Source: Citrobacter koseri (lineage in GTDB: Bacteria; Pseudomonadota; Gammaproteobacteria; Enterobacterales; Enterobacteriaceae). Taken from it: a stretch of DNA of 64,000 bases. Numbering within the stretch: position 1 is the stretch's first letter; each line of letters opens with the position of its first letter. The position numbers and the translations under genes were made by a program. Shown one piece after another: positions 61,268-64,000 of this stretch. Under the pieces are notes generated by a model. That model did no database searches, was not told the origin of the DNA, and saw nothing but the letters and a program-made list of their open reading frames with translations. The DNA is taken from assembly GCA_900446925.1 (NCBI GenBank), contig UAVY01000004.1:1-64000 (forward strand), read 5' to 3'.

Positions 61268-63119
61268 ATGGCCTTATTACAAATTAGTGAGCCTGGTCTG
61301 AGCGCTGCGCCGCACCAGCGTCGTCTGGCGGCAGGCATCGATTTAGGTACTACCAACTCATTGGTTGCGACCGTTCGCAGCGGCCAAGCAGAAACGCTGG
61401 CCGATCACGACGGTCGCCATCTGTTGCCGTCAGTCGTTCACTATCAGCAGCAGGGCCACACGGTCGGTTACGCGGCGCGCGCGAACGCGGCGCAGGACAC
61501 GGCTAACACCATCAGCTCGGTAAAACGCATGATGGGCCGCTCGCTGGCGGATATTCAGACGCGCTATCCCCCATCTGCCGTATCAGTTCCAGGCCAGTGA
61601 AAATGGTCTGCCGATGATTGAAACGGCGGCAGGTCTGCTCAACCCGGTACGTATTTCTGCCGATATCCTGAAAGCGCTGGCGGCGCGGGCGACGGAAGCG
61701 TTGTCGGGCGAGCTGGATGGCGTGGTTATTACCGTGCCTGCTTACTTTGACGATGCACAGCGTCAGGGAACAAAAGACGCGGCGCGTCTGGCGGGGCTGC
61801 ACGTCTTGCGTCTGCTCAATGAACCTACGGCGGCGGCGATCGCCTACGGTCTGGACTCCGGCAAAGAAGGCGTTATCGCGGTTTACGACCTCGGCGGCGG
61901 CACCTTCGATATCTCTATTTTGCGCCTGAGTCGCGGCGTGTTTGAAGTGCTGGCGACCGGCGGTGATTCCGCGCTCGGCGGCGACGACTTCGACCATCTG
62001 CTGGCCGATTACATCCGTGAGCAGGCGGGCATTGCCGATCGCAGCGATAACCGCGTCCAGCGTGAACTGCTGGATGCCGCCATCGCGGCAAAAATCGCGC
62101 TGAGTGATGCCGATTCCGTTAGCGTCAATGTGGCGGGCTGGCAGGGTGACATCACCCGTGAACAGTTTAATGACCTTATCGCCGCTTTAGTTAAACGTAC
62201 TCTGATGGCCTGTCGCCGCGCATTGAAAGATGCGGGCGTTGAGGCGCAGGAGGTGCTGGAGGTGGTGATGGTCGGCGGCTCCACCCGTGTGCCGCTGGTG
62301 CGCGAACGCGTGGGCGAATTTTTTGGTCGTCCGCCGCTGACGGCAATCGACCCGGATAAGGTCGTCGCCATTGGCGCGGCGATTCAGGCGGATATCCTCG
62401 TCGGCAACAAGCCGGACAGCGAAATGCTGCTGCTGGACGTGATTCCGCTGTCGCTGGGGCTGGAAACCATGGGCGGCCTGGTGGAGAAAGTGATCCCGCG
62501 TAACACCACCATTCCGGTGGCGCGCGCGCAGGACTTCACCACCTTTAAAGATGGTCAGACCGCGATGTCGATCCATGTCATGCAGGGCGAGCGCGAGCTG
62601 GTGCAGGATTGCCGTTCGCTGGCGCGCTTCGCGCTGCGCGGGCTCCCGGCGATGCCAGCGGGCGGGGCGCATATCCGCGTCACCTTCCAGGTGGATGCCG
62701 ATGGCCTGCTGAGCGTCACCGCGATGGAGAAATCCACCGGCGTTGAGGCGTCTATCCAGGTCAAACCGTCTTACGGTCTGACGGACAGCGAAATCGCCAC
62801 CATGATTCAGGATTCAATGAGCTTTGCCGAGCAGGATGTAAAAGCCCGTATGCTGGCAGAGCAAAAAGTGGAAGCGGCGCGCGTGCTGGAAAGCCTGACC
62901 GGCGCGCTCGCTGCTGATGCCGCGCTGCTAAGCGCCGCAGAACGTCAGGTCATTGATGATGCCGCCGCGCACTTGAGCGAGGTTGCGCAGAGCGATGATG
63001 TTGACGCGATAGAACAAGCCATTAAAAACGTAGACAAACAAACCCAGGAATTCGCCGCTCGTCGCATGGACAAATCTGTTCGTCGCGCGCTGCAAGGCCA
63101 TTCCGTGGACGAGGTTTAA
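61268..63119 (+). CDS. hscA: Hsp70-class chaperone HscA, one frameshift
   Basis: Specialised Hsp70 that drives cluster transfer from IscU. Motifs are [16 protein letters not shown] (phosphate 1), [15 protein letters not shown] (phosphate 2) and [14 protein letters not shown]. One extra C in 61568-61572 (YPHLPYQF expected) breaks the frame at about residue 101; corrected length is 616 aa, as in E. coli. Confidence 0.95.
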
Positions 63120-63120
63120 T

Positions 63121-63457
63121 ATGCCAAAGATTGTTATTCTGCCTCATCAGGGATCTCTGTCCCGATGGCGCAGTTCTGGAAGCTGAGACCGGCGAAACCA
63201 TTCTTGACGTTGCCCTGCGTAACGGTATCGAGATTGAACACGCCTGTGAAAAATCCTGTGCCTGCACGACCTGCCACTGCATCGTGCGTGAAGGTTTCGA
63301 TTCCCTGCCGGAAAGCACGGAAGACGAAGACGATATGTTGGATAAAGCCTGGGGTCTGGAGCCGGAGAGTCGTTTGGGCTGTCAGGCGCGCGTCACCGAT
63401 GAAGATTTGGTGGTCGAAATCCCACGTTACACAATCAACCATGCACGCGAGCATTAA
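63121..63457 (+). CDS. fdx: [2Fe-2S] ferredoxin Fdx, one frameshift
   Basis: Adrenodoxin-type ferredoxin of the isc system. Cluster Cys are in [12 protein letters not shown] and in GCQARVTDE. One extra G in 63150-63152 (HQDLCPDG expected) shifts the frame after residue 10; corrected length is 111 aa. The start ATG is 1 nt after the hscA stop. Confidence 0.94.
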
Positions 63458-63468
63458 CAGAGGGTAGT

Positions 63469-63669
63469 ATGGGACTGAAGTGGACTGATAGCCGCGAAAT
63501 CGGCGAGGCGCTGTACGACGCGTTCCCCGATCTCGATCCTAAGACCGTTCGTTTCACCGACCTGCATCAATGGATTTGCGATCTTGAGGATTTTGATGAT
63601 GACCCGCAGGCATCAAATGAAAAGATCCTTGAGGCTATCCTGCTGGTCTGGCTGGACGAAGCTGAATAA
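63469..63669 (+). CDS. iscX: IscX (YfhJ)
   Basis: A small acidic protein of 66 aa, [19 protein letters not shown], ending [10 protein letters not shown]. It binds IscS and iron and modulates cluster assembly. It is the last small gene of the isc operon, with an intact frame. Confidence 0.95.
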   Translation: MGLKWTDSREIGEALYDAFPDLDPKTVRFTDLHQWICDLEDFDDDPQASNEKILEAILLVWLDEAE

Positions 63670-63671
63670 AT

Positions 63672-63700
63672 AAACGGGCTGCCCACGGGTGGCCCGTTTT
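63672..63700 (+). terminator. Hairpin between iscX and pepB
   Basis: AAACGGGC-TGCCCACGGGTG-GCCCGTTTT, a GC stem with a T run, 3 nt after the iscX stop. A probable partial terminator before pepB. Confidence 0.7.
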
Positions 63701-63728
63701 CCTGTATGCGCGAAGAAGGAAAAGAACA

Positions 63729-64000
63729 ATGACTGAAGCGATGAAAATTACGCTCTCCACCCAACCGGCTGACGCTCGCTGGGGAGACAAAGCCACATAC
63801 AGCATCAATAACGACGGCATTACCCTGCACCTGAACGGTAAAGATGACTCCGGTTTAATCCAGCGCGCGGCGCGTAAAATTGACGGCCTGGGCATTAAAC
63901 ACGTACAACTGACCGGCGCTGGCTGGGATGTGGAGCGTAGCTGGGCATTCTGGCAGGGTTACAAAGGGCCGAAAGGCAGCCGCAAGGTCGAGTGGCCAGA
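63729..64000 (+). CDS. pepB: peptidase B (partial, runs off the window)
   Basis: The N-terminal 90 residues of an M17 leucine aminopeptidase-type enzyme, starting [19 protein letters not shown]. It follows iscX, as pepB does in E. coli. The catalytic metal-binding part lies beyond the window. The visible part is intact. Confidence 0.9.
   Translation, partial: MTEAMKITLSTQPADARWGDKATYSINNDGITLHLNGKDDSGLIQRAARKIDGLGIKHVQLTGAGWDVERSWAFWQGYKGPKGSRKVEWP

Overview
The window is chromosomal DNA from an enterobacterium of the Escherichia/Salmonella/Citrobacter group. Nearly every gene has a recognisable E. coli-type counterpart in E. coli-like order: the 3' end of an rRNA operon (23S, 5S), kgtP-yfiM-pssA-patZ-tapT-trxC-yfiF-ung-grcA-srmB-trmN6-nadB, the rpoE-rseABC stress operon, lepA-lepB, rnc-era-recO-pdxJ-acpS, yfhL-yfhH, murQ, pgpC, tadA, mltF, purL, glmY-glrK-yfhG-glrR-glnB, hmp-glyA, a yphHG sugar-type cluster, hcaT-csiE, a nickel/cobalt-export pair, suhB-trmJ and the isc Fe-S operon into pepB. 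Two features differ from E. coli K-12 as I remember it: a murQ-type gene beside yfhH, and an MFS sugar porter plus aldose epimerase downstream of yphG where K-12 has an ABC transporter. I cannot fix the species by reading alone; Citrobacter or a close relative is a guess.

Layout: 1-3.3 kb rRNA and repeats; 3.5-12.7 kb transport, phospholipid, tRNA/protein modification and redox genes; 12.8-17.2 kb anaerobic/RNA/NAD genes with textbook FNR and NadR sites; 17.5-20.4 kb sigmaE operon with the rseD leader ORF and an internal sigmaE promoter; 20.6-27.5 kb translation, secretion, RNA processing and cofactor genes; 27.5-30.7 kb yfhH/murQ/pgpC/tadA; 30.7-36.4 kb mltF and purL; 36.6-37.2 kb an unassigned 584-bp foldback element; 37.3-41.7 kb the GlmY sRNA with sigma54/GlrR control and its two-component system; 41.8-44.6 kb hmp and glyA; 44.7-51.7 kb a sugar-type accessory cluster; 51.8-56 kb hcaT, csiE and metal export; 56-64 kb suhB, trmJ and isc.

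The sequence carries many single-base indels, almost all insertions. I found roughly 90 by hand, interrupting 32 genes, including essential ones (lepB, era, acpS, tadA). Removing them usually restores a protein of exactly the expected family length. I therefore annotate these genes as full-length CDS with frameshifts in this sequence and treat the breaks as probable sequencing or assembly errors, not pseudogenes.

The most novel-looking objects are the structured foldback element upstream of glmY, the yphH-yphG-porter-epimerase cluster of unknown substrate, and the murQ-yfhH pair with tandem palindromes between them. No prophage, CRISPR array, transposase or tRNA gene was seen.
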